Positions 26,010 through 37,922 of a stretch of 64,000 bases of DNA are shown here, one piece after another. The notes below the pieces were generated by a model. That model saw nothing but the letters and a program-made list of their open reading frames with translations. It had not been told where the DNA came from and searched no databases. Position numbers and translations under genes: made by a program. Source of the DNA: Eretmocerus hayati. Lineage: Eukaryota > Arthropoda > Insecta > Hymenoptera > Aphelinidae. Where the stretch lies: contig CM056741.1 in assembly GCA_029851415.1 (NCBI GenBank), positions 88,137,282 through 88,201,281 on the forward strand, read 5' to 3'. Positions within the stretch are counted from its first letter, which is position 1, and each line of letters begins with the position of its first letter.

Positions 26010-26339
26010 CAGACTGCTGCCAGGAATATTCCGTATTTCCGAGGGGTGTACTCGTTGCAAAGTCTTCCATCACTCCCTAGCTGGCCGATAGAGGGAGCTA
26101 TCGTCAATATTGGTAACGCCCATTGGACCTGTTATCTAAAAATTGGTGGAAGGATCAAATTTTTCATTTCCATGGGCAACATCCCACTTCCAGTTGAACT
26201 CGTGTCTTATTGGAGGAGAGGTTGTCCAAACTGTGTTATAACATACAACAGATCATCCCAGCAAAATTACCGTCAGACCAATTGCGGGCCTTTGTGTGTC
26301 GAATTCCTTAAAGACCATATAAAAGGAGTGTCATCATAG
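26010..26339 (+). pseudogene. Adenain-like cysteine protease (C5-type), probably inactive
   Basis: About 105 residues follow the core protein in the same open frame, ending at the TAG at 26337-26339. The pattern fits maturation proteases of adenoviruses and Polinton-type elements: a His in GNAHWTC, then a Gly-rich turn ISMGNIPLP, then Gln and Cys in QTNCGPLCVEFL. The enzyme family uses a Cys-His pair with an acidic residue, which should lie in the turn. Here that position (codon near 26167) is Ile. Loss of the acidic residue plus fusion to the upstream core protein suggest relaxed selection, although Cys and His remain. It would normally cleave capsid and core precursors during virion maturation. 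Confidence 0.7.
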
Positions 26340-26354
26340 AAACAGAAAATAGTG

Positions 26355-27164
26355 ATGTCTGAAGTCTTTGTAGTGAGTGGGAGTGGGTCCTTCTTGACCA
26401 AGACATCTATTCAAGGGACCAACTAGCTCCCGACAAGTTTTACGAGCTAGCCTTGCTAGATATCACTACGTTTCAAGCGATACCCAATATATTTGAAGGA
26501 GAAGATCAATTTTTTGGGGGGGGGGGGGGGTGAATCGATTAAAATACCAACAGGGTCGTACGAGATTGCAGGTATTGAAAAGTACCTGCAGAGACATATT
26601 CCAGTGAAACTCCCTGTAGAAATTGAGAGAGAGAAGGACAAATTATTGGCAGAAGAATTGCATATCGGATCACCCATGCGAGTCCCCGAAGAACTACGAG
26701 GAGAAGGTATTCATATTCGCATCAATAAGAATAGGCTACATTCCGAGATCTTTTGTCATCACGACATCGATTCCTTTACAGAAGGGAATATAGGCAAACT
26801 TTTGGGTTTTGGTGAATGAAAATTGGGGGCCTACAAGTGCCACACTTCTGACTCAATCGTTCGCATATCTCGTGTCAACGTAATCAGAGTGGAAATAAAG
26901 ATTATAAAGGGAACATACCTGAACGGGTACAACTGTTTTTCAATCTACGAATTTTGCCCATTGGCTAGACCAGGTGAACATTTTTGAATAGAACCAAATA
27001 AGCCTGTATATATTGAGACGCGCACAAACGACATCAAGAACATTCAAATCAGGCTCCTGGATCAGGACGGGAATTTGATAAACAACCGAGGTGAAGTAGT
27101 AACAATCAGATTCCATCTGAGAGAGCGCGAAGGTCAGGAAAGGAAGGGGTATGTTGGTATATAA
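26355..27164 (+). pseudogene. Penton-like / minor capsid protein, multiply broken
   Basis: Starts with ATG at 26355, which begins MSEVFVVSGSGS. Recognisable segments then appear in different frames: DKFYELALLDITTFQ, IKIPTGSYEIAGIEKYLQ, DSFTEGNIGKLLGF, and near the end IQIRLLDQDGNL plus a basic tail, stopping at 27162-27164. The order fits the jelly-roll minor capsid protein that sits between protease and major capsid genes in Polinton-like elements. At least three frame changes occur, one near a G homopolymer at about 26515-26530, and one in-frame stop lies near 26990. Assignment rests on position and family resemblance, so penton-like is an inference. Confidence 0.55.
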
Positions 27165-27337
27165 TAGAGTCGTTCACAGGCCCTCTGGTCATTCGAGTGA
27201 GTTTCAAGTCACGCGAGTGCCTATCAAGAGTGCAAGACCCGCATCTAACAAGACTTCAAGCCGAGCCCCCCCCCCCCCCCCCCCGATTCAACGAAGCATC
27301 CGTTTCCTACGATCACTTGGATTTCAAGTCAAAAAAT

Positions 27338-28529
27338 ATGGCAGACCATGATATTTTGGATATCTTGAGCCCGATAGAGAAGGACGAGAGCATCATCAAG
27401 AAAATTGTACGTAAAAACGTCCCTTTTAATTTCTCAAGTGTGGAGAGGAATGATGAAATTGGGATCACGGTTTCTCCAAACGATATCTTTCTAAATGTGA
27501 GTGAAAGTTATTTATACGTGGAGGGCAAAGTGACGTTCAACAAAGACACAACAATTATACTTACAAACAATTTTGTGCCCTTCATGTTTGACGAAATACG
27601 TTTGGAAATAAATGGAGTGATTGTAGATCAAATCAAAAATCCAGGAATCACATCAACTCTGGAAAATTACGTCTCTCTTTCCGATGCTCAAGGAAAATCG
27701 ATGAGTGGAAGCAACTTCCATATAGGGGATTGTAATCTCACTAATTCGGAAACATTCAATATTGCAATCCCTTTGTGTAAACTCTTGGGATTTTGCGAAT
27801 ATTACAAAGAAGTCAAGTTTATTACGGGCAAAATCGGATACAAACTGTGTGATTGTGACTAGCGACGAGTGTAACCCAGTGATTACCATAACGGGAATGA
27901 GTTGGCATGTGCCCCATATGTTCCCTCCAGACTTGATTCGCTTGAAAGTGTTAAAGATTTTGGAATCGGGCAAGACAATAATGATGCCCTTTTGCAGTTT
28001 GGATCTGGTGGAATATCCCACCCTTCCAAGTAATACCTCTCAACTTACATGGCCAATCAAGAGTACAAGCGAACTTGAAAAACCACGATTCATAATTTTG
28101 GCATTCCAGACAAACAGAAGAAATAACAAGAAAATCTCGAGTGTGAAGTTTGATCACTGCAAGTTTAATGACGTGAGATTATTTCTAAATTCCGGAGCAT
28201 ATCCCTATGAAAATTTAAACATTGATTTTGATCACTCGAAAAATACATCTGTGTTGTATCACATGTTTGGAAATTTCAGAAAAAGTTATTACAATTCAAA
28301 CGAAGCTAACTCAATCATAAGTAAAGTTGATTTCGAGACATTTTATCCGATGGTGGTTTTGGATGTGTCGCATCAAGACGAAGCTGTGAAATCGTCCGTT
28401 GTTGACATACGCCTCGAACTGCAGTTCAAGCAAAATATCCCCCCCAATACTTCAGCATACGTGATTGTCATACATGACAAGATAATTGCCTATTCCCTAT
28501 TAACCAATACGTTTACGAAATTGATATGA
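27338..28529 (+). pseudogene. Major-capsid-like protein (one frameshift)
   Basis: ATG at 27338 follows a C homopolymer at about 27268-27284. The product is about 390 residues over two frames, with the shift between roughly 27810 and 27862. Segments such as MFDEIRLEINGVIVDQIKNP, LTWPIKSTSELEKPRFIILA and SSVVDIRLELQFKQNIP are clearly homologous to the V2 protein at 62990-64000. Beta-rich character, length and position between penton-like protein and integrase suit a double-jelly-roll capsid protein, but the fold is inferred. About eight residues near the frameshift are also missing relative to V2. An AATAAA-type signal is not obvious immediately downstream; the next gene begins 48 bp later. Confidence 0.68.
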
Positions 28530-28576
28530 GTCAATAACAGGATGGAGAGCGGACAAAATCGGAGAAAGAGGCCAGG

Positions 28577-29130
28577 ATGCCAATGGGCCCGAACTACATC
28601 TTTGTGGATCTGCAGGGTTTCTTGATTGGTGTTGGGACCACTTTCATCCCGAAAGAAATTGCTCTGATCAATATGGAGATGAAGGACGTTAATGAGGAGT
28701 ACGAGATGTTGCACTATCTCGTCAGACCTCCATTCCCTGCAAAAAACTTGGATAAAGTGGAACGTGAAAGTGTGGATTACGGCCTCAATATATCATGGGA
28801 AAATGAATCAATTCCCTTTGAAAATAAGATGGATCCTTTGGAACAAGAGCTCGAAAATGCGAGGAGTATTTTTAGAATGAATATCGTATACGTGATTACT
28901 CATAAAAAAAATTGTACTTGGAAAGTTTATTGCCTAAGATATTTAAGGAAGATAGAATCTTTTGGGTCAAAAACATTTACGATGATTAGAATAGTAGCAA
29001 TACCCTTGAGTATCTATACGGAGATTATCCGTATACTTTCTGTAAGTTCCACAATAACCTTATGTTTAGATGTGCTCGTCATAACACCGAGTATATGTAT
29101 GGTCTTGTGAAAAATGAGATGAGAAAATAA
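28577..29130 (+). pseudogene. Conserved unknown virus-element protein (VDLQG protein)
   Basis: Starts at ATG 28577 and opens with YIFVDLQGF, which matches FYLDIQGY in V2. Later segments in a shifted frame match V2 as well, notably the end region CKFHNN...RCARHNTEYMY, where V2 has CEFHDN...RCAKRTVQYMY. The frame shifts around 28915-28925, and further changes follow before the TAA at 29128-29130. The conserved N-terminal Asp next to a strand, and the C-terminal Cys-x-x-His plus Cys, hint at a nucleic-acid enzyme or zinc-binding protein, but no function is established. An AATAAA signal overlaps the stop region (29125-29130). Confidence 0.6.
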
Positions 29131-29231
29131 AGTTAATGATCAATATCTCTTGTGTATTCATTTTTTTTCCTCGATCCCATCACGATATACCTAAGGAATA
29201 ATGCATAGTCAACGTCAGTTGTGAGTCGGAA

Positions 29232-30205
29232 ATGTCGAGATACAGATAAGTTTTCAGTAAACAAAAGGAACGCATAGTGCGTGAATTACATGCTCAAGCG
29301 AGAAGAAATTATCCTAGGAGACGAACAATAGTGAGAGACATAGACGATCTCTGGCAAGCGGATCTCATGGTAGGAATCTCGCATGCAAAAGTGAATGGAA
29401 ACCATAAATATATCCTAACAGTTATAGACGTATTTTTGAAATATGCATGGGGCGTTCCTCCAAAATCCAAAAGCGGAGCTGATGTAACAAATGGACTTCG
29501 TTCAATCTCGGAAAAAGAAGGCCGAGCCCCAAAAAACTTGCAGACAGACAATGGAAAGGAATTCTACAACTCCCAGTTTGCTCGTTCAATGAAGGAAAAG
29601 AGCATAAACCACTATTCAACATTTAGTCACATGAAGGCGGCTGTGGTGGAGAGGCTGAATAGAACAATCAAGGGTATGCTCCACTCTCCTTTTTTTCATT
29701 GAGTGGTAGCTACAAATGGGTCGACATTATTGATGACACGATGAAATCGTACAATCTCAAGAAACATCACACGATAGGAATGGCTCTAGCAAAAGTATGG
29801 CTCAAGTCCAAGCAGCAGCCTGTGATTGAATCGGGTCTCCTGTCTACGGTATATGCACCTCGAGAACCTAGGAAAACCAGGCCAAAATTCAAAACTGGAG
29901 ATCATGTGCGTATTTCACGATACAAAACAGTATTTTCGAGAGGTTACACGGCAAACTGGGGTACCGAAATGTTTAGAATTACAAGGGTTAACCATCACGA
30001 ATGGCTAGTGACATATCATATCAAGGACTCGGATGACAAACCCATTTCTGGGTGTTTCTATGAACAAGAGATGTCAAAGGTACGGGATCCTGGAGTCTAT
30101 CTGGTCGAACGAGTTCTGAAGAAGCGTCAAAATAGGATGTATATTAAGTGGTTGGGGCTCCCAGCGTCTATGAATAGCTGGATTGAAAATAAGGATGTAC
30201 TATGA
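29232..30205 (+). pseudogene. Retrovirus-like DDE integrase with chromodomain (broken)
   Basis: From ATG 29232 a stop occurs at codon 6; the frame then runs to a T7 run at 29690-29696, where it shifts, and continues to 30205. The catalytic triad is visible: Asp in LWQADLM, Asp in LQTDNGKEF and Glu in AAVVERLNRT. The end carries a chromodomain, with VYLVERVLKKR and IKWLGLPASMNSW as its core. Polinton-type integrases insert the element into host DNA, and the chromodomain may direct it to histone marks. V2 has the same architecture. A polyadenylation signal AATAAA follows near 30218. It converges on the ribonucleotide reductase gene. Confidence 0.78.
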
Positions 30206-30444
30206 TGATGGATGAACAATAAAGCATTTGATATTCGTCACAACAATGGTTTTCATTGCGTACACCTGAGATATTTAATGATACATAGCGGTAAGATTGA
30301 GATATCGGTGATTTATGGAAAACTCCAAGGTTGATCTCATCTGTAAGAGAAAGAGGATGTGCAATCATGAGAGAAGAAAGAATGTGAAATCGAGATTGCG
30401 AAAGATTGGTTGAGGCTTACCTTGTGGAGATTATCGCGTGGAGG

Positions 30445-31435
30445 TACTCAGAAATTCTCATCGACGGAAAATTTTCCACCACTTTCCATCACCCCAAATT
30501 TCTGGTACTCGCTGACTTTCTTCCCGAAAAAATTAGTTTTTCCACTCATATCAATGAGTGACATGAAGTCAAAGGGGTTGTCTGAATTATAGACGTTAGG
30601 ACAGCCGAGCTCACGGCTCACGTAGTAATCGATCGGCAACGAATTCAATGTACTGGCACATTAAATCAGTGTTCATTCCAATCATGCGGACTGGTAGAGA
30701 GCCACGCAAAAACGATTTTTCAATGGACACTGCATCGGTAATAATTTCTCGTACACGATCTTGCGGTGGTTTGTTGATCATGTAAGAGAACAAGAGGCAG
30801 GCAAAATCAACGTGAAGCCCTTCATCACGCGAAATAAGTTCGTTGGAAAAAGTAAGGCCGGGCATCAAACCTCGTTTTTTCAACCAAAATATTGCGGCAA
30901 AGCTACCGCTGAAAAGTATGCCCTCTACCGCTGCAAAGGCAACGAGTCTTTCGGCAAACGACACACTTTTGTGGCCAATCCATCGTATTGCCCAGTCAGC
31001 TTTTTGTTTGACGCATGGCAGAGTCTGAATCGCGTGGAATAGCTGATTTTTCCTGTGGGGGTCTTGGATATACGTGTCGATGAGTAGGGAATACATCTCG
31101 GAGTGTATGTTCTCGATTGCAATCTGGAATCCGTAAAAACATCTGGCTTCAGCAACCTGTACTTCTTGACTAAAGTTCTGGACGAGGTTCTCATCAGCTA
31201 TTCTATCAGATGAAGCAGAAAATGCCAATATATGACAAATAAACTCCTTCTCATCGTCGTTAAGTTTGGCTCAATCACTCGCGTCTTTGGATAAGTCTAC
31301 TTCCTCGGTAGTCCAAAAAGATGCCTCGGCTTTCTTGTAAAATTCCCAAATTTTGGGCCATTCTATGGGAAAGAGAACGAATCTTGGTTGTGCAAGTCAT
31401 AATTTTCATAGATTTTCTTAATTTCAAGAGTCATA
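30445..31435 (-). pseudogene. Ribonucleotide reductase small subunit (R2), intronless, broken
   Basis: Reading on the minus strand from a possible ATG at 31435, R2 homology starts with RFVLFPIEW and ends with FSVDENF, the R1-docking tail type. All diiron ligands and the radical Tyr are present: [24 protein letters not shown] and RDEGLH contain the equivalents of mouse D139, E170, H173, Y177, E233, E267 and H270. Lesions are a TGG-to-TGA-like stop at 31271-31273, a frame change near 31395 and a 7-bp tandem duplication GCTCACG at 30609-30622. R2 makes deoxynucleotides for DNA synthesis together with R1. It is convergent with the integrase, as in V2, so it is probably a virus cargo gene rather than a host retrocopy. 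Confidence 0.85.
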
Positions 31436-31439
31436 TATT

Positions 31440-32861
31440 TTCTTTTTGAACGGTTTTTAGTTTGGACTTTCAGTAGCCGTTGAGCAGTTCAATGCCCGTA
31501 AATTTACATGTGTACATCTATGTGACATCGCGTGATCTCCCTACCTCTAGCAATACCCACACTTGCTCGTGTTCGCGGCTTTTCGGCTGGCCCGCGAGCC
31601 GATGATTTTCAGTTCAGCGCACGATAGCGCAGTAGAAAGACCGCAAGTCTAGCTTGTTTTTGTGCGATCTTCCCGCCTTCTGCGGCATCGCAAATATTTC
31701 TCGCGGCTCGGACGGACCCCAATTTTTGAGTCATTTTATTTAGTAATGAAATTAGTTAGTTGAGTTTAGCCTAGGTTACTCTAAATAAAGAGAACCTTAT
31801 TTTTTGCTAAACTCGCGAGTGTTTATTCCAAAGTTTTCACCCCGACTTTCCTCTATTCAAGCTAATTTGCTTTTATGCACTTTTTTTATAATGCGCATCA
31901 CCATTTTTTCTGGTCCTTCGAGCCGGATGATCTGTGCCTAGGATCATCCGGTCGAAGAAGTCGAGGTTGAATTCGCTCGTGAATTCCATGCGCGCCAAAA
32001 GCTTTTGGCGCCATTTCGGGTCCGTCTCGCGATCGGGATCGAGCCTATGATCCATATCGCGAGTGCACCATATAGTGTATAGTGAGTGGCTCTTCTTCGT
32101 CGCCTTCCTGCGATCGAGCCCTCGGAATTTCATCGAGGACTCCGCCATCATCACCTGGTGCACAGTGCTGCGAGAGCTTGTGCTCAGTATTATCATCGGG
32201 GCTGCAATTGAATCCTGGTGGTGGAATTTCCAGCCATCCGGGCATTCGACGTTGCACCCAGGAAGTAGTGGATCCTCGGACATCGTCACCGAGGCATCCC
32301 CACTATCGATCTCCCGATCAGCAGTTGCAAGTTGGAGCGAGCGCCCCGCACGGAGCTTGCAGAGGGGAGTGGGGAGAGAGGAGAGAGCAGCAGTGGGAGG
32401 CATATCGTTCGTCCGTCTTCGCCTGTTCATCCGCCGAGCTTTCAATCTTCGAGAGCCTTATGATCGGTGACGTATATGAGTACCATATATTACTATCTCT
32501 CTCTCTCTCTCTCATATACACGATCTATGTGTATTCCTTCCTCGCAAGTTCCCCCTCGCGCTCCGTAATGCATGTATGCGTTAGCTCACTCACTCGCACT
32601 GTACTGCATCACAACAGCTGACGCTCAGCTGTAACGCTACAGACACAGGTACATTTCGTTTCTGTCGAGTCCCTCGCGGAATCAATTCGGCATTTCCGAG
32701 CGCGTATAGCAACTTCTTCGCGTGCGCCTCGTCTTTAGCCTAGATTTCTCGCGCTTAGCAGACGTGTACTTGTAAATTCGCAAGTGATGTGGATCTAAAT
32801 CATTTCAAGTAGGATTCATCTCGCGTTTTCGGTAGCCACTTGGTAATTTATTGCTATTATC
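31440..32861 (+). mobile_element. BEL1 5' LTR remnant and leader
   Basis: The stretch before the BEL1 gag shows LTR-like features: AATAAA at 31784-31789 followed by a T-rich stretch, then a probable LTR end near 31900 and a CTGGTCCTTCGAGCCGG sequence at 31910 that looks like the primer-binding region used by some insect BEL elements. The left LTR boundary cannot be fixed. The leader contains short CT repeats (about 32493-32512). Open frames on both strands show no domain. Confidence 0.5.
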
Positions 32862-34574
32862 ATGGCAATGTCAGAAGAGTGGAAGGCCGAGCTGACTAAC
32901 GAATTTGTACGTCAATGCCGGGAGTTGAAGCTGATAAGTAACTTCCGAATCAATACGTCCAAACAAAAGGCTGCTGAGGCTTTCACGTTAGTACATTATG
33001 AAATCCGAGATCGTCTTTTAGAGTCTTATTGGACAAAATTTCAGGATCGGGATTATAAATTACGACCTTATGAGGTTGAGTTCAAAGATTCAGAATATTT
33101 TGAATCCGATCTGTATGATGAATGCATGTCTGCGTATCTTAATACCAAATCGTGGTTACAAGAACGCATTTCTGAGAAACGGGAAGTGTTAGATGCGGCG
33201 CGCCCACCCGTTCATAACATTACATCCACCCCTTCGAATTTCTATTTGGAAAAAGTGGAATTTCCAAAATTCAACGGTAATCAGAGAGACTGGCAAAGTT
33301 TCAAAAGTAAATTTTCGGCACTAGTTCTGAAAGATGTTAACATGAAGGACGTGGTGAAATTTCAACATTTGTCCAACTGTTTGGAGGGGGCTGCGGCTAG
33401 CAAGTTGAAGGGTTTCGAGTCGGTGGAAGGCAGTTTTGCATCAGCTTGGAAAGCGTTGTGTAATCGCTATGATAATCGGTATTTGAGGTTCTCAATTCAT
33501 TTCAACACGATCCTGCGTCTTCCCGGCGCATCCAGTGAATCGGGTGAACATTTATGTGAACTCTTGAATACTGTCAATGAGAGTCGTGATGTATTCACTT
33601 CACTTGAGATTCGTGTTGCTCACTGGGATATGGTTTTCATTCAATGCATGGAATCCAAATTGGCCCCTGCAACTCGTTTGGATTGGGCGAAAGAGTTGGA
33701 GAAAATTGAGGATGGCGAGTTTTCAACATTTGCGGCTTCCGAAAAATTCTTGGAAGACAGAATCAGGACTTTGGACGTGGTAGAGGTCGAATTTGCTGCA
33801 GGAATATCGCCTGATTGCACGGAAAAATCCTCAGGGAAACATTCGAGGAAATCAAATTCCCAATCAAAATCGAAACAAGTTTCAATGCATGCTACGTCTC
33901 AAAAACCAGAAAAGGAAACTGATCCTTGTGTCATTTGTCAGGGAGCTCATTACATTAGTAAATGCGACGATTTTTCTGCTCCTCCTCAGGTCAAGCGTGA
34001 GCAGGTGGCTGTGTCAAAGGGCTTGTGCCTCAATTGCTTGAGTACTCGTCACAAGGTTGATGCATGCAAGTCCAAGTTTCGGTGCTTTGTTTGTGGTGAA
34101 AAGCACCATACAAAAATCCATCAAGAAAATCAGGGCTCAAAGTCTGGAGGGCAGTCTTCCTCAACTGCTTCTGGGAGAGCGAGCACGCATCTGACTTCGA
34201 CGGAGACAACTGACAATTTTTCGACGTTTTGCAGCGACAGGCAACTTCTTGCTACTGCCATTGTGATTCTTCGGCCGGAAGATGGCTTGTCTATAACGGC
34301 GCGTGCATTGCTAGATTCTTGTGCAGAGCAATGTGTGGTATCTGAATACGTCGCTCAATCATTATCATTGAAGCGTGACTCCATCCGTGTCGTCATTAAT
34401 GGCACTGGAGGCACAACAAATGCTGTATCTCAGAGCAAGGTATCGCTCTGTCTGAATTCATCGCGGGATTCTAATTTCAATCAGCACTGGTTCTCAAGAA
34501 GGTTTCCAGTCTGTTGCCTCGCAAACCAGTCAAGTCCAATGGGGATTGGAGTCATCTGGAGGGCCTTGATCTAG
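32862..34574 (+). pseudogene. BEL1 Gag with zinc knuckles, leading into aspartic protease
   Basis: A 570-codon frame starts at ATG 32862. The N-terminal 350 residues are the alpha-helical Gag, including FPKFNGNQRDWQSF, typical of BEL/Pao capsid regions. Cys/His knuckles follow between about residues 352 and 425 (CVICQGAHYISKC, CLNCLSTRHKVDACK, CFVCGEKHHTKIH). A retroviral-type protease motif LLDSCAEQ lies near residue 480; the usual Gly or Ala after Asp-Ser is Cys here. The frame is lost about 60 residues later, where a deletion joins it to downstream polyprotein sequence out of frame. Gag would coat the RNA in cytoplasmic particles. Confidence 0.8.
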
Positions 34575-37500
34575 CTGACCCGCAATATGGCGTTCCAAGC
34601 AGAGTCGACGTCATACTGGATTCTGCTGTCTTCGGAGCAGCCGTCCTACCTGGTGTGCGCAAAGCCAAGGATCCCCTCACGGCTCCAATTGCTCAGAAGA
34701 CGGTCTTCGAATGGGTTTTGATCGGCAACACGGAGCCTGATGACCTCACAGATGGTGTTGTGGCCATGCACCACATTTCTGTGGACAATGCACTGTCAGA
34801 TGCTGTGGCAAGATCCTGGGAAACTGAAGAAATTCCCAAAATTCCTCAGTTGCCTCCATAAGATCAAGAATGTCTCGATCATTTCAATCGAACATGCTAT
34901 CGCAACGCTCAGGGACGATACGTCGTGGAACTACTCTCCTCCGAGCCACCTGCATTCCGGGGAACGGAGGAAATTGCCGCGGCTTGTATGACCCGACTGG
35001 AACGAAGGTTCGCTCGTCAGCCGGAACTTGCAGTGGCTTACTCCAACTTCATGCAAGAGTATCTCGACTTGGGGCACATGGAGGTAGTTCCTGATCATGA
35101 GGTAACCTCCAACCAAACTTATTATTTCACTCATCATCCAGTGTTCAAAAAAGAGAGTAATAAAATCAGAGTTGTGTTCAATGGTTCACGGAATGATGCT
35201 GATGGTAATTCGCTTAATTTTGTGCTACACGCAGGTCCCAAACTTCCTGAAGAACGCTTGCAGGCCTACCGACTTCTCGCCATAACGTATAGAACAGCGT
35301 CAGCGCCATTCGATGCCAATGCTACGCTACTTGACCTAACAAAGAAGGGACAAGAGGTATTCCCGATTAGGTCCGAAGTCGTTGAAAAAATCGATATGTG
35401 GATGATTTCCTGGCGGAGGGAGACACCATTGAGGAAGCTGAGGAGGCGAAGAAACAGACTGTTGGTATTCTAAAATCAGCAGGTATGTCTGTGGATAAAT
35501 GGGCAGCAAATCATTCTTTGTTGACAGGGACCACCGATTCAGTTCAGACTAGGGAGCTGAATGACAAGGAGACGGTTTCCACTTTAGGCCTGAAATGGTT
35601 GCCTAACGAAGATATGTTTTGTTCCAAGGTCCAGTTGCCTCCCTCTCCTCCGAATATCACAAAAAAGATCTATACTTTCACAGGTGGTGACACTTTTTGA
35701 CCCAGTGTGTTGGCTGGCACCTGTGGTGATCCGGGCAAAAATGTTGTGGCAGTGCTTGTGGTTACAGGGCTTCGATTGGGATGCAAGGATTTCGGGTCAC
35801 TTCAAAGAGTCCTGGTTACAGTACAGGTCTCAACTCATGGAATTTGAAGAATTGAAGATCAATCGATGGCTGGGCACTACAAAGGCAACATCGTGGCATC
35901 TCCATGGCTTCTGTGACGCATCTGAGCAAGTCTATGCAGCTGCTCTGTACGTCGTCATTCCAGGAGAGAGTGGATCATCGCAGATTCTCATCGCCAAGTC
36001 CAAGGTCGCTCCCTTGAAGGTTGTAAGCTTGCCAAAATTAGAGCTGAGTGGTGCTGTTTTGCTAGCACGTTTGATCGTAGGTATTCTCCCCCAATTAGAG
36101 TCACAGCCAGAAGAAATTCACTGTTGGAGCGATTCTAAAGTTATCCTCGCTTGGCTAAGGGCTCATCCTTCTAAATGGAAGCCTTACGTAGCAAAAACGT
36201 GTCAGTGAAATAACTTGCAATCTTCCTCAGGCAAGCTGGCATCACGTTCGATCACAGGACAATTCATCTGATCTTGCAACCAGAGGCTGCACAGTCCAGC
36301 AGCTGAAAGATTCCGAGTTGTGGTGGAGGGGTCCCAAATGGCTGACTTCACTGAAAAACGATTGGCCCACTAACCCAGAAGACTTAGAGACGCAGTTGGA
36401 ATCGCGTCAACGGGTAAACATCTGGCTAATTCAATCAGATCCAACTGTTTCAGATTGGCTGCGGAAGTTCTCTTCTGTTGATAAGATGTCAGCGATTCTA
36501 GCATACATTCACAGATGGAGACTCAATCCCAAGTTTTTCCTCGAGGATCGTCGTCATGGATCAATTTCTGCCTCAGAGCTCAATTTGGGATCTGACACAT
36601 TATATCAACTGGTGTAGAAGGACGCATTCCCAGAGGACTATCGAGATCTGTGTTCGAAGGGTAACGTTTCTTCTCAGAGTTCTCTTCAGAAACTACTGCC
36701 ATTTATCGATACGGATGGTCTCATTCGTGTTGGTGGTAGACTTCAGAACTCTTTTCTGACTGAATCTGAAAAACATCCTATTATTCTACCAAAGAATCAT
36801 CATGTAACAGTTTTGCTCATTAGAAAAGCTCATGCGTGTACTTTGCATGGGGGATATCGTATTGTTCATAGTTATCTGTTTCAGGAATTTTGGATTATTC
36901 AGGCGAGCAGTACCATCAGACGGATCGTGAGAAAATGCACTATCTGCACTCGGCATAATGCAATCACCATGGAAAAAAAATGGGTCCACTTCTAGCGATT
37001 CGTACTCGACCTGCTAGGCCTTTTGCTCACTGTGGTGTGGATTTTGCAGGACATTTCTGGATCAAGGCTTCTCAAGGAAGAGGAATCAAGTCCTTTAAGG
37101 GTTATGTGGCTGGATTCGTATGTTTGGTAGTCAAAACGATCCATTTGGAACTTGTTTCAGATTTGACGACCGCCGCTTTCTTGGCTGCACTTCGACGGTT
37201 TGCTGCAAGGCGAGGCATGTGTGAAGTCATGCACTCCGACAATGCCACGACATACAAGGGTGGTGAAGCAGAACTACATCGTCTGTTCAATGAAACGTCT
37301 GCCTTGGGCCAGGAAGTTGCTGCCTCAGTTGCTCGCGATGGAGTCGAATGGCATTCCATTCCACCAAGAGCACCCAACTTTGAAGGACTGTGGGAGTCAA
37401 ATGTGAAATCCATGAAGGGGCATCTGTACAGAGTCATCGGAGAATCCAAGTTGACCTACGAGCAATTTTCTACGGTTTTGTATCAGATCGAATCTTGTTT

Positions 37501-37785
37501 AAATTCAAGGCCTATTAGTGCTTCAAGTTCCGAACCCAATGATATTTCCGCTCTAACACCTGGCCATTTTCTCATTGGGGCTCCTCTAGTAACTCCTCCT
37601 GAGCCATTCACTGAGATTAACAAGGAGAACTCTATATGTACAGGTTGGCGTATACTGCAGCTGGTGCGGAATCACTTCTGGCAGAGGTGGAGGCGCGAGT
37701 ACCTCTCGCAATTACAGGAACGGGCCAAGTGGTTGAAGCCAAATTATCAACAGTAGATCTTGTGATGAGAATCAAGACAATATAT
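34514..37785 (+). pseudogene. BEL1 Pol remnant (RT, RNase H, integrase), 3'-truncated
   Basis: Homology is scattered over several frames: a linker (34514-34861), then RT. The RT core has lost about 130 residues before TASAPF near 35300; the YVDD motif survives at about 35393. RNase H follows at 35684-36208 (LHGFCDASEQ, CWSDSK), then a zinc-binding region and integrase at 36980-37756 with HCGVDFAG, MHSDNA and FEGLWES carrying the DDE residues. Sequence similarity stops near 37785 inside the integrase C-terminal region and no 3' LTR follows, so this copy is truncated and dead. It lies directly after V1. Confidence 0.8.
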
Positions 37786-37922
37786 CATAGTTTTCTTCTT
37801 ATTTCACTATTTCTTGATGAAAAAATGTTTGGGCGATGGACATGCAGTGAACGAAGAAAGTAGAAACGATAAATATCGGTCTATGATTCCTGGTTCAATG
37901 TGAAATAATTCTTCCATCTTCT

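Larger units (their letters stand above)
24613..31435. mobile_element. V1: Polinton/adintovirus-like endogenous virus block (decayed)
   Basis: Eight genes typical of, or linked to, integrating mid-size DNA viruses lie in a row. They are packaging ATPase (minus), PLA2/core protein, adenain-like protease, penton-like protein, major-capsid-like protein, a conserved unknown protein, and integrase with chromodomain (all plus), then ribonucleotide reductase small subunit (minus). Nearly all carry frameshifts or stops, so this is a dead copy. The left edge is cut by E2A inside the ATPase and the right edge is followed by BEL1. No type-B DNA polymerase gene is seen; it may lie in lost sequence or be absent from this lineage. 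Gene order from the capsid protein onward matches V2. Confidence 0.8.

Noticed and set aside
30445..31435. V1 R2 as a host processed pseudogene that landed by chance
   Set aside because: Possible in isolation, but V2 has an R2 homologue at the same relative place and orientation beside its integrase, and I see no poly-A tail or target duplication.
31873..32621. Open frames on both strands before BEL1 gag
   Set aside because: They lie in the retrotransposon leader, overlap each other on opposite strands and lack any domain.
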